Of a stretch of DNA of 64,000 nt, positions 45,003 through 53,578 are shown in pieces. The stretch is from contig JAFGEP010000044.1 in the NCBI GenBank assembly GCA_016931535.1, positions 42,198 to 106,197 on the forward strand, read 5' to 3'. Each line of letters starts with the position of its first letter. Within the stretch, counting starts at the first letter, position 1. Under the pieces are notes generated by a model, which ran no database searches, was not told the DNA's origin, and saw only the letters and a program-made list of their open reading frames with translations. The position numbers were made by a program, and so were the translations under genes. Source of the stretch: Bradymonadales bacterium. Lineage in GTDB: Bacteria > Myxococcota_A > Bradymonadia > JAFGEP01.

Positions 45003-45728
45003 ATGAAGTTCTTCCGGTGGGTTTTCCCGATGCTGGTTGCCCTGTACTGCCTGGTTTCCGCTTGCTCTTCTCCCCAGCTGACGCCCACGACCACGACCGA
45101 CCAACCGGTCACATTGGCTGGCATGGCTCATGTCCGGTTCATTCATGCCATTCCGGATGCCCCCGCCGTGGATGTCTGGGTCGGCAACAGACAGGTAGCG
45201 ACCAGCGTGGGGTTCCAGCAGTGGACCGAGTGGGTCGAAGTCGAGGCGGGCGAACAGGAGGTGACCCTTCGGCGGCGGGAGTTCACCGAGCTGACCGATA
45301 CCTACACCTTCCATGCCGATCAGCGTTACCTGGTCTTCGCCTGGGGGATGATGACCCCCACGGGGGACGAGGTGGCGGCCAATTTTCTGGTCAGCCTCGA
45401 TGAGGACGTGCGGGCGGGCAGTGAAGATTCCTGGATCCGATTCGCCAACCTGTTGTCGAGCGGCGATTCGCTCGGTCTGGTGATCACGACTGAAGGCAGC
45501 TGGAACCTGGTTTTCCCCAATGTGGCCATCGGTTCTCTATCCGAATACAAGCGGGGGCCGCTCTATCAAAACAGCTTTGAGATCATTCCCGCCAGGGATA
45601 CCAGTCTTCCTGCTCTTCACCGCTTCGATCAACATATCCAGGTGGGGATCCTGTTTACCTTTGTGGTGACCGGACGACAGCGGGATGGTCGGTTCGAGGT
45701 GTTCACCGTCACCGATTACCGGGAGTGA
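45003..45728 (+). CDS. DUF4397 domain lipoprotein
   Basis: A 241-residue lipoprotein. The signal peptide ends in VSAC (Cys about residue 21), followed by a Thr-rich linker. The mature part matches the DUF4397 pattern: AHVRFIHAIPDAPAVDVWVGN, then a second strand-rich repeat (WIRFANLLSSGDSLGLVI). The function of the domain is unknown; members are cell-surface proteins. AGGAGG lies before the ATG. The rnz gene follows 64 bp downstream. Confidence 0.85.
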   Translation: MKFFRWVFPMLVALYCLVSACSSPQLTPTTTTDQPVTLAGMAHVRFIHAIPDAPAVDVWVGNRQVATSVGFQQWTEWVEVEAGEQEVTLRRREFTELTDTYTFHADQRYLVFAWGMMTPTGDEVAANFLVSLDEDVRAGSEDSWIRFANLLSSGDSLGLVITTEGSWNLVFPNVAIGSLSEYKRGPLYQNSFEIIPARDTSLPALHRFDQHIQVGILFTFVVTGRQRDGRFEVFTVTDYRE

Positions 45729-45792
45729 TCGCGACCCGCCCACCTCGATTGTCCAGTCCGAACCGTTCTCTTCTCTTGTCCATGCGGTCACG

Positions 45793-46716
45793 ATGAGCGG
45801 TCTGAAAGCGGTTTTTCTCGGGACCTCCAGCGGCAAGCCGACGCTGTCCCGTGGTGTGGCCGCCGTGGCCCTCGTTCTGGATGGCGAGCTGATCCTGTTC
45901 GACTGTGGAGAGGGGACGCAACTACAGATGATGAGGGCAGGGCTTCGCCACAGTCGCCTGAAGCAGATCTGCCTCTCCCATTTTCACGGCGACCATGTCA
46001 ACGGCTTACCCGGCCTTTTGGGCACCATGACCCTGGACCAGCATCCCGATCCGGTCGGGGTGCTGGGACCACGCGGGTTGAAGGAGTACTTCGCCCTGCT
46101 GCGCCGTCTGGGCATCCTGGTCCCTCGCTTTCCCGTGAGCCTGCGGGAGATGGGGCGAGATCTCTCCAGCTTGCAGGGGGAGCACTGGGCGATCTCGTTC
46201 GAACGGCTGGAGCATCGTATCGAGACCTGGGGGTTCCGTTTTCAGGAAGCGGACAAGCCCGGCCGTTTCGATGTCGAGGCCGCGACCTCGTTGGGGGTTC
46301 CCATGGGGCCCCTGTTCGGTTGCCTGCAGCGGGGCCAGCCGGTGGTTCTCCAGGATGGCCGGACGGTGTTTCCTCACCAGGTCCTGGGGGCTCCACGACC
46401 TGGGCGGAGCGTGGCCTACATCACCGATACCAGGCCTTGTGAAGCGAGCCTGCGCCTGGCCGATCGGGTGGATCTGCTGATCCACGAGGGGACCTATGCC
46501 GACGAGTTGCGCGATCAGGCCGGCGCCCGGGGCCACTCCACCGTGGTCGAAGCCGCCATCCTGGCCCGCCAGGCCGGCGCCCGGGCGCTTGTGATCACGC
46601 ATCTCAGCCCCAAGTACACCGACATTCGACCGCTTCTGGACTCGGCCCGGGAGCAGTTCGAAAACACCCGTATCGCCAAGGATCTGATGGAGCTGGCAAT
46701 CGAGGCCCACGGTTGA
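45793..46716 (+). CDS. rnz: Ribonuclease Z
   Basis: tRNA 3'-end processing endonuclease of the metallo-beta-lactamase fold. The 307 residues show FLGTSSGKPTLSRGV, the zinc motif SHFHGDHVNGLPGLL, YITDTRP, HEGTY and the C-terminal ITHLSPKY. The ATG at 45793 starts just before the conserved FLGTSS segment; a clear ribosome-binding site is lacking and the frame is open to 45685, overlapping the preceding gene. hisS follows. Confidence 0.92.
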   Translation: MSGLKAVFLGTSSGKPTLSRGVAAVALVLDGELILFDCGEGTQLQMMRAGLRHSRLKQICLSHFHGDHVNGLPGLLGTMTLDQHPDPVGVLGPRGLKEYFALLRRLGILVPRFPVSLREMGRDLSSLQGEHWAISFERLEHRIETWGFRFQEADKPGRFDVEAATSLGVPMGPLFGCLQRGQPVVLQDGRTVFPHQVLGAPRPGRSVAYITDTRPCEASLRLADRVDLLIHEGTYADELRDQAGARGHSTVVEAAILARQAGARALVITHLSPKYTDIRPLLDSAREQFENTRIAKDLMELAIEAHG

Positions 46717-46814
46717 TCGGGCAGCACCTGCTGGCGGATGGTCCAGAGGATGGACATCCGCCACCGGGTGGGATAGGTGGGCCGTCAGTTGAACCCGAAG
46801 GGAGGTAGAGTCCC

Positions 46815-48188
46815 ATGGTCTCCATAAAACCACCCGCCGGCATGCGGGACTTCCTCCCCCTCGACCTGTCCCGACGGGAGTATGCCCTGTCCATCATCCG
46901 GAACGTCTACCTGAGTCACCACTTTGAGCCGATCGAGACACCCGTGCTGGAGCGGATCGAGACGCTCCAGGGCAAATATGGGGAGGAGGGTGATCAGCTC
47001 ATCTACCAGGTGCTCAAGAGGGGGCAAAAGCTGGAGGAAGCGCTGAGCCAGGCCCCCATCCTTCCGCATCAGCTGGCCGATCTCGGTCTCCGCTACGATC
47101 TGACGGTTCCTCTCTGTCGAGTGGTCGCTCAGTACCAGCACGAGCTGCCGTCCATCTTCAAGTGCTTCCAGATCCGGCCGGTATGGCGAGCCGACCGGCC
47201 AGCCAGGGGCCGGTTTCGTGAGTTCGTCCAGTGTGATGTGGACGTCATCGGCACCCGGTCCATTTTAGCCGAGGTGGATGTGGTCTCGGCGGCCTGCGAG
47301 GCTCTGGCGGCTCTGGGACTTGCCGATTTCCAGGTGCGGATCAACGACCGCAGGCTGCTGACGGCGATCACGCTTGCTGCCGGCATCCCTCCCCAAAAGA
47401 GCGGGACGACCCTGGTCGCCCTGGACAAGCTGGACAAGATCGGCCCGGACGGGGTCGAGCGGGAGCTTGGGGAGCGAGGGATCGGGCCGGCGTCCATCAA
47501 GCTGATCTTGAGTCTGTTGGCCGATGGCTGTGCAACGGGTGACGAAGCCCGACTCCGCCTGGGTCAGATGGCCCAAGACCTGGCGGAGCGCCTGGAGCCG
47601 CAGATCGCCACCGACCTGCAGGAGATCCTCCACCTGCTGGCGGCGACGGGGATCCCCTCCACCAGTCTGCTCTTCGATCCCACGCTGGCGCGCGGTCTCT
47701 CCTACTATACCGGCCCCATCTACGAGATCTCCTTGCAGGGCTCGGCGGGATCGGTGGGGGGAGGCGGCCGTTACGACGAGCTGGTCGGTATGTTTCTGGG
47801 TCGTACCGTTCCTGCTTGCGGGGTCTCGCTGGGGATCGAGCGCGTCCTGATGATCATGGAGGAGCGGGGCCTTTTGGCCGGAGTGACGCCGACCTGTGAT
47901 GTCTTTGTCGCTTGTTTTCCCGAGGTCTCCGCGGAGCCCTCCCTCCGGCTGGCGGCCGAGCTGCGGGCCAGGGGGGTGGTGGTGGACTGCTATCCAGAGC
48001 CGACCCGTCTGAAGAAGCAGTTGGCCTTCGCCCAGAAGATGGGCGCCCGCGTCGTGTTGCTGGCCGGTCCGGACGAGATGCGACAGGGCCAGGTGACCGC
48101 CAGGCAGATGAGCACCGGCCGGCAGATCACACTGGACAGCAGCGAGGCGGCCGACCACATCGTCAAATTACTTGCCGGTCAGGAATAA
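46815..48188 (+). CDS. hisS: Histidyl-tRNA synthetase
   Basis: Class II synthetase of 457 residues that charges tRNA-His. Motif 1 region FEPIETPVLE, motif 2 CFQIRPVWRADRPARGRFREF, and the His-specific segments LARGLSYYTGPIYEI and GGGGRYDELVG are all present, with the C-terminal anticodon-binding domain (VDCYPEPTRLKKQLAFAQK). GGGAGG precedes the ATG. It is probably cotranscribed with rnz. Confidence 0.96.
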   Translation: MVSIKPPAGMRDFLPLDLSRREYALSIIRNVYLSHHFEPIETPVLERIETLQGKYGEEGDQLIYQVLKRGQKLEEALSQAPILPHQLADLGLRYDLTVPLCRVVAQYQHELPSIFKCFQIRPVWRADRPARGRFREFVQCDVDVIGTRSILAEVDVVSAACEALAALGLADFQVRINDRRLLTAITLAAGIPPQKSGTTLVALDKLDKIGPDGVERELGERGIGPASIKLILSLLADGCATGDEARLRLGQMAQDLAERLEPQIATDLQEILHLLAATGIPSTSLLFDPTLARGLSYYTGPIYEISLQGSAGSVGGGGRYDELVGMFLGRTVPACGVSLGIERVLMIMEERGLLAGVTPTCDVFVACFPEVSAEPSLRLAAELRARGVVVDCYPEPTRLKKQLAFAQKMGARVVLLAGPDEMRQGQVTARQMSTGRQITLDSSEAADHIVKLLAGQE

Positions 48189-48243
48189 CTCGGGAATCAA
48201 ACGACATCTCCTTCCACCTTCCACCTTCCGGCTCCGCTTGTGC

Positions 48244-48271
48244 TTGACAGCGGGGGGGAGGTGACTACGAT
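48244..48271 (+). promoter_or_regulatory. Promoter of the Gld-like ABC operon
   Basis: A perfect TTGACA is separated by 16 bases from TACGAT (4 of 6 matches to -10). It lies 48-72 bases before the two possible starts of the ATPase gene. The spacer is a G-rich run. Confidence 0.5.
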
Positions 48272-48319
48272 TTCGCGGCTGCAAGATTTTTCAGGCTGAA
48301 CCGGTCACTCGACAGGTTC

Positions 48320-49336
48320 ATGATCCCAGGCGATGAGTTGCAGATGAGCACCCAACAAACCGTGAAACCTCCCATCTCGGTCACCAACCTGACCAAGTAT
48401 TATGGCAGCTTGTGCGCGGTCAATCAGGCCTCCTTCGAAATCAAGAAGGGTGAGATCGTGGGCTTTCTTGGCCCTAACGGCGCCGGCAAGTCGACCGTCC
48501 TGAAAATCCTCACCTGCTTCATGTCGGCCACCTCCGGTGAGGTCTACGTGGCCGGCCACAACGTCTATACCGATCCCCTGGCGGTACGGAGGAAGGTGGG
48601 CTATCAGCCGGAAAACGTCCCCCTCTACAACGAGATGCTGGTCTACGACTACCTCCAGTTCATGGCCAAGATGCGGGGTGTCCCCAGGGCCAAGCGGTCG
48701 GAGCGGATCGACTACGTGGTGCAGACCTGTGGCTTGAAACCGGTCATCGGACGGGCCATTCGAGAGCTTTCCAAGGGGTTCCGCCAGCGGGTCGGCCTGG
48801 CTCAAGCGCTCATCCACGACCCGGAGGTGCTGATCCTCGATGAACCGATGGAAGGGCTGGATCCCAACCAGATCATCGAGATCCGCGACCTGATCAAGGA
48901 CATCGGACGGGAGAAGACCGTGATCTTCTCCTCCCATATCCTCCAGGAGATCGAGAAGATCGCCGATCGGATCCTGATCATCGACCAGGGCCGGATCGTG
49001 GCCAACGGCACCATCGCGCAGATGACCTCCGGCATCGAGAACAGGCGGCGGTATCGGATCTCGCTCAAGGGGAGCTCGGAGCAGGAGACCGATCTCAAAA
49101 AAGAGCTGGGGGCTCTGGCCTCCCGAGTGCAGCTCATCCCACCCGCGGCGGGTGGGCCAGATGCCCTCTCCTTCGAGTTGACCACCCGTGATGGGGGAGA
49201 CCTCCGTCCCCGGTTGTTCCAGCTGGCAGGGGATCGAAAGTGGGAGCTGTTGGAGCTTCGAGAGGTCAACCTCTCCCTGGAAGACACCTTCCGAGCGCTC
49301 ACGGGGCGGGACAAGCTGCAATCCGAGGCGAGCTAA
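48320..49336 (+). CDS. ABC transporter ATPase (GldA-like)
   Basis: A 338-residue ABC ATPase of the ABC-2 export class. It shows Walker A GPNGAGKST, the signature LSKGFRQRVGLAQAL, Walker B LILDEPMEGLDPNQ and the H-loop SSHIL, followed by a C-terminal extension of about 100 residues. Two in-frame ATGs (48320 and 48344) are possible and neither has a strong ribosome-binding site. It is the first gene of a four-gene operon (ATPase, permease, GldG-like, DUF4340). Similar sets are linked to gliding motility in Bacteroidetes but are also widespread in non-gliding bacteria, so the role here is open. Confidence 0.9.
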   Translation: MIPGDELQMSTQQTVKPPISVTNLTKYYGSLCAVNQASFEIKKGEIVGFLGPNGAGKSTVLKILTCFMSATSGEVYVAGHNVYTDPLAVRRKVGYQPENVPLYNEMLVYDYLQFMAKMRGVPRAKRSERIDYVVQTCGLKPVIGRAIRELSKGFRQRVGLAQALIHDPEVLILDEPMEGLDPNQIIEIRDLIKDIGREKTVIFSSHILQEIEKIADRILIIDQGRIVANGTIAQMTSGIENRRRYRISLKGSSEQETDLKKELGALASRVQLIPPAAGGPDALSFELTTRDGGDLRPRLFQLAGDRKWELLELREVNLSLEDTFRALTGRDKLQSEAS

Positions 49337-49451
49337 AGGGTCGAAGGACCGGGTCTCCTCGGCGTGGGCGGGAATGGCCGTCCACTTCGATCGGATCGTG
49401 GGGAGCCGAGGCCGACGTAAGGTTGGCCGGATGGGAAATGGGGAACGACAG

Positions 49452-50165
49452 ATGATGCGGACGCTATACATCACGCAACGGGAGCTGAAGAACTACTTCA
49501 CCAGCGCTACCGCCTACATCGTGGTGACGCTTTTTTTGCTGATCGCCGGGGGGCTGTTCTGGCTCGACTACTTCCAGGCGGCCACCACCGAGCTGTCGAT
49601 GCGCAGCTTTTTCGGTCAGGCCCCGTTTTTCATGGCCTTTTTCGTGCCTGCGGTGACCATGGGGCTGCTCTCGGAGGAGCGGCGCAGCGGCACCCTGGAG
49701 ATGTTGATGACCTTGCCGGTTCGCGACGTGGAGGTGGTGCTCGGCAAGTTCTTCGCTGCCTTGGGGCTGGTTGCGGTGGTCCTGCTGGTCACCTTTTCCT
49801 ATCCCATCACTCTGGCTGGGCTTGGCGCCCTGGAATGGGGGCCGGTGATCGGGGGTTACCTCGGGCTGTTGCTGCTGGGCGCCACCTACGCCGGAGTGGG
49901 GGTGATGGTCTCCAGCTGGACCAAGGACCAGATCATCAGCATCCTGCTCAGCTTCTTTTTCTGCTTTCTGCTGTTCATCCTGGGCGCCCTGGCCAACGTG
50001 TCCTCAGGCTGGTTCGGGGATTTCCTTCGGTTCCTGAGTACCAGCAGCCACTTCGAGAACATCGCCCGAGGGGTGATCGATCTGCGAGACCTGCTGTACT
50101 ACCTCTCGGTGGCCGCCCTGGGGATCACGGTGGCGACGGTGACCTTGTCGGCCAGGCGCTGGTAG
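49452..50165 (+). CDS. ABC-2 type permease (GldF-like)
   Basis: A 237-residue membrane protein with six hydrophobic segments (starting near residues 18, 52, 100, 130, 160 and 205). It contains the ABC-2 landmarks TQRELKNYF at the N-terminus and SEERRSGTLEMLMTLPV after the second segment. The frame is open further upstream, but the conserved N-terminus begins at the paired ATGs at 49452 and 49455, after GGGGAA. It should form the channel for the ATPase encoded just before it. Confidence 0.9.
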   Translation: MMRTLYITQRELKNYFTSATAYIVVTLFLLIAGGLFWLDYFQAATTELSMRSFFGQAPFFMAFFVPAVTMGLLSEERRSGTLEMLMTLPVRDVEVVLGKFFAALGLVAVVLLVTFSYPITLAGLGALEWGPVIGGYLGLLLLGATYAGVGVMVSSWTKDQIISILLSFFFCFLLFILGALANVSSGWFGDFLRFLSTSSHFENIARGVIDLRDLLYYLSVAALGITVATVTLSARRW

Positions 50166-50175
50166 GAGGGTTGTG

Positions 50176-52104
50176 ATGAGCATCACCATGCGAGGAGTCC
50201 AGAGGGGCTTCGCCAACATCATCTGGGTAGGATTGGTCCTGATCGCCATCGTGCTGATCAACCTCATCGCTGGCCGCACCATCAACCGCCTCGACCTGAC
50301 CCGCGACCAGCGCTTCACGCTCTCCGAGCCTTCGATCCGGGCGGCTCAGGAGATCGAGGGACAGGTGAAGGTCGAGGTGTTCTTCAGCACCAACTTGCCT
50401 CCTCAGCTGGAGCAGAGCCGGCGGGACATCAATGACCTCTTGGCGGAGTACGCGGCTCACAGCGACGGCAAGTTGACCTACCAGTTCATCGATCCCGGCG
50501 CCAACGAGGGCGACCGCGCCCGGGCCGATGGCTACGATCTGCCGGCCTGGGCCCTGCAACAGTCCAGCGAAAGCGAGCTCTCGGTCCGCTACGTGTACAC
50601 CGGTGCCGCCCTGACCTGGGACGAAGGTGGGCAGAGCCGGGTGGAGATCATCCCGCAGATTCTCCCGGGGATGAACTACGAGTACGAGATCACCCGGGCC
50701 GTCAGAACCCTGATGCGCGAGGAAGGGCCGACCACCCTGGGTTTTCTCTATGGCGACGGAGGCATGTTCGACCAGTTTCTACAGATGCCGTTCGACCCGC
50801 AGAACCCCCAGGCGCCAGAGCAGATCAAGGCCGAGCTGGAGAACCAGCTGGGCCAGGTCTTTGACAATCTCTACCAGTTCGAGCTGGTGGATATCCGGGC
50901 AGGCGAGATCCCCGACCGGATCAAGGGGCTCTTTGTGGTCGGCCCCACCGCCCAGTTCGACGAGGAGATGAAACGCCGCCTGGATCAGTACGTCATGAAG
51001 GGCCATCCGGTGGCAATGTTCGTCAGCCCCTACCGCCAGGAAACGCTGCAGCAGTTCCAGCAGCAGGGGTTCCCCCCCATCACCGTCCCGGCATCCAACC
51101 GGACCGGCCTGGAGGAGCTGTTGGAGAGTTACGGAGTCAAGTTGAACCGGGACGCCATCATCGATTTCCAGCGGGCCCAGGTCAGCGCCGAGCGCCAGGA
51201 AGGGCGAATGGGGCGGATGCGGATGGTCCAGTGGATCCCCTTTCTGGATCCCCGCCTTCCGGAGATCACGAACATCGACCACGCTAGCGTGTTGGTACCG
51301 AACATGGACCTGTTGGCGTTCCCCCCGCTCGATCGGGCCACCCCCTTGTCCCAGTCCAGCCTGAGTCTGACGGCAGAAGCCGTGCAGGCCCGCGAAGCCA
51401 GCCAGCTGGAGATCATCGAGGTGCTGCGCAGCTCCGATTCCTCCTATCGTTTCGTGGAAGACGACCAGAACACCTATGAATCCGTCTCCCTGGATATGCT
51501 GGAGCGGTACCTGCCGACCCAGCAGAACCCTCAGCCGACCATCGACCTGGAGCAAGGCCCCTTCTCCATTGCCATGACCCTGGAGGGCGAGATCTCCTCT
51601 GCCCTTCCCGGAGGCGGTGGCTCGGCCGATGAGCTGGACGACGAGGAGGACGATTACCTCTCGGGAGTAGAGGAGGAGAATGACGAGGAAGAGGAGCCGG
51701 CTCACCTCGATCGGACCGCCGAAGGCCGCCTGCTGGTCGTCGCCAACGGATACTGGGTGGAGTCGTTACTGACCGGACAGGATCCGCTGATGTCCCGAGG
51801 AACGCAGATGATGCTGCCGGGAGGTCTTCGCAATACGGTGCAGCAGTATCGCGCCAGCAACATCTTGTTCTTGCACAACATCGCCGACTGGCTGGCCCAG
51901 GACTCCGACCTGGTGCGGATCCGCAGCCGAGGCCAGGTGGCGTTTTTGGACACGGCGGCGGTCGGTCCAGGCGCACGGAAGTTCTACCAGGTCTTCAACA
52001 TCGCGGGCATTCCCGCCATCTTCTGCGTGCTGGGGGTCTTGGGCTATTTCATCCGCCGGACCCGGCGGGCTCGCATCACCCAGCTCTACTCGAGTGGAAA
52101 GTAA
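50176..52104 (+). CDS. GldG-like ABC transport system auxiliary protein
   Basis: A protein of 642 residues anchored by an N-terminal membrane helix (about 12-32) and a C-terminal one (about 608-626). The large extracytoplasmic part begins with LTRDQRFTLSEPSIRAAQEI and EVFFSTNLPPQLEQ, features of the GldG/PF09822 family, and contains an acidic low-complexity loop (around residues 485-510, DELDDEEDDYLSG). GGAGG precedes the ATG at 50176 by 7 bases; a GTG three bases earlier is in frame. The DUF4340 gene starts 2 bp after its stop. Confidence 0.88.
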   Translation: MSITMRGVQRGFANIIWVGLVLIAIVLINLIAGRTINRLDLTRDQRFTLSEPSIRAAQEIEGQVKVEVFFSTNLPPQLEQSRRDINDLLAEYAAHSDGKLTYQFIDPGANEGDRARADGYDLPAWALQQSSESELSVRYVYTGAALTWDEGGQSRVEIIPQILPGMNYEYEITRAVRTLMREEGPTTLGFLYGDGGMFDQFLQMPFDPQNPQAPEQIKAELENQLGQVFDNLYQFELVDIRAGEIPDRIKGLFVVGPTAQFDEEMKRRLDQYVMKGHPVAMFVSPYRQETLQQFQQQGFPPITVPASNRTGLEELLESYGVKLNRDAIIDFQRAQVSAERQEGRMGRMRMVQWIPFLDPRLPEITNIDHASVLVPNMDLLAFPPLDRATPLSQSSLSLTAEAVQAREASQLEIIEVLRSSDSSYRFVEDDQNTYESVSLDMLERYLPTQQNPQPTIDLEQGPFSIAMTLEGEISSALPGGGGSADELDDEEDDYLSGVEEENDEEEEPAHLDRTAEGRLLVVANGYWVESLLTGQDPLMSRGTQMMLPGGLRNTVQQYRASNILFLHNIADWLAQDSDLVRIRSRGQVAFLDTAAVGPGARKFYQVFNIAGIPAIFCVLGVLGYFIRRTRRARITQLYSSGK

Positions 52105-52106
52105 CC

Positions 52107-53555
52107 ATGGCGAAGCAGCTGATCGGGGCTTTGGTTGTCGTTGTTGCGCTTCTCCTGGCCTACATCTTCTTGACGGAGGGAGAACCGGCCAAGAGGCCGG
52201 GCTTCACCTGGAATCTGCCCGAGATCACCAACTTCGATCGCATCGAGATCGTCCGGGGTGAAGAAACCCTGGTGGTGGACCGTGGCTCTGGTGGCTGGCG
52301 TATCCAACAGCCGTTGGCCTTCGCGGCAGACGAGGACCAGATGGAGCAGGTCGCCGGTCTGTTCGCCGATCAGGAGACTCGCCTGGTGGTTGACGGGGAA
52401 GAGCCGGCCGATTCCACCAACCTCAGCCGCTTCGGCCTGGACACAGAACCACTGATCCAGGTCCGACTGTTCGACTCCGGACAGCCGGTGGTGAGGTTTG
52501 GCCTGGGCAGCACCGAACAGACTCAGTCAGGCGCCAGCCGGACCTGGATCCGTCCCGAAGGGGCTGACCGGATCTACCGGGTAAACCGAAACCTCCCAAC
52601 GGTCCTGGACAAGAACCTGTCCGAGTGGCGCAACACCGACATCCTGGTGCTGACCCAGGAGCAACAGGATGCGCTGACCGCGGTGAACATCCAGTACGGC
52701 ACAGGCCGCATCCGACTGGAAAAGCAGGGGCAGCAGTGGCAGATGGTAGAGCCGGTCGACGCCCAGACCGACGCCAACTTGATCTCCCGTTATATCAACC
52801 AGGTGGACACCCTGCGCGCTACCGACTTCGCGGATGAGGTGGATGCGGCCCAGGCGGGCCTGGATCCGCCGATGTACGTGCTCACCTTGGAGCTGGGCGA
52901 GCAGGAGCGCTTCGAGCTGCGGTTCGGGGGGGAGTTCACCCGTTCCCCGTCCCAGGAAGAAGGAGGCGAATCCGTCCCGGTGACGCCGGAGCAACGCCGC
53001 TACGTCCAGTTGAACGATGGTCCCATCTACCAGGTGACCGAGCGGACGGTCGACCAGTTTTTGTGGACCACCGGAGACTTCCGTCCCCGCGATGTGATCA
53101 GCCTCGAACGTGACCAGGTGGTGCGGATCGTGACCGTCGATCGGGATGGCACCCGCATGGAGCTGGTTCGCAACGATCCACCGGAGGAAGGAGGAGAGAG
53201 CAGCTGGCGGATGGTGGAGCCCGAGGCGATCGACCCGGTGGACGCCGCCGAGATGAGACGGCTGCTCACCAACGTGGCAGATGTGGACGCAACCCGCTTC
53301 GCGGAAGGCGTGACCGTGGAGCAGGCGGGTCTGCATTCACCTCGCCGGCAGATCACCATGACCCTGGCCGATGGGGCCGAACACGTGATCGCCATCGGCA
53401 GTCCCACCCAGCCGACCACCGAAAGCGGCTCGGCGCGCAATATGGATCACTACGTCCAGGTCGACGGAGGGGAGATCTTCGAGCTTCGAGCCTACAAGGT
53501 GAACAACCTGGTCAAGAGCCCCGAGGAGTTCCGTCCAGACCAGGCGACGGAGTAG
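52107..53555 (+). CDS. DUF4340 domain protein
   Basis: A 482-residue protein with one N-terminal membrane helix (about 4-20) and a large extracytoplasmic region made of repeated DUF4340-type units. Each unit has a pattern like WRIQQPLAFAADEDQMEQV, then a segment ending in LSRFGLD or AGLDPP. The function of the domain is unknown, but it commonly accompanies GldG-like proteins in ABC export operons, as here. Translation is probably coupled to the preceding gene. Confidence 0.88.
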   Translation: MAKQLIGALVVVVALLLAYIFLTEGEPAKRPGFTWNLPEITNFDRIEIVRGEETLVVDRGSGGWRIQQPLAFAADEDQMEQVAGLFADQETRLVVDGEEPADSTNLSRFGLDTEPLIQVRLFDSGQPVVRFGLGSTEQTQSGASRTWIRPEGADRIYRVNRNLPTVLDKNLSEWRNTDILVLTQEQQDALTAVNIQYGTGRIRLEKQGQQWQMVEPVDAQTDANLISRYINQVDTLRATDFADEVDAAQAGLDPPMYVLTLELGEQERFELRFGGEFTRSPSQEEGGESVPVTPEQRRYVQLNDGPIYQVTERTVDQFLWTTGDFRPRDVISLERDQVVRIVTVDRDGTRMELVRNDPPEEGGESSWRMVEPEAIDPVDAAEMRRLLTNVADVDATRFAEGVTVEQAGLHSPRRQITMTLADGAEHVIAIGSPTQPTTESGSARNMDHYVQVDGGEIFELRAYKVNNLVKSPEEFRPDQATE

Positions 53556-53578
53556 TCAGAGCCAACCGCGGGATCCCC

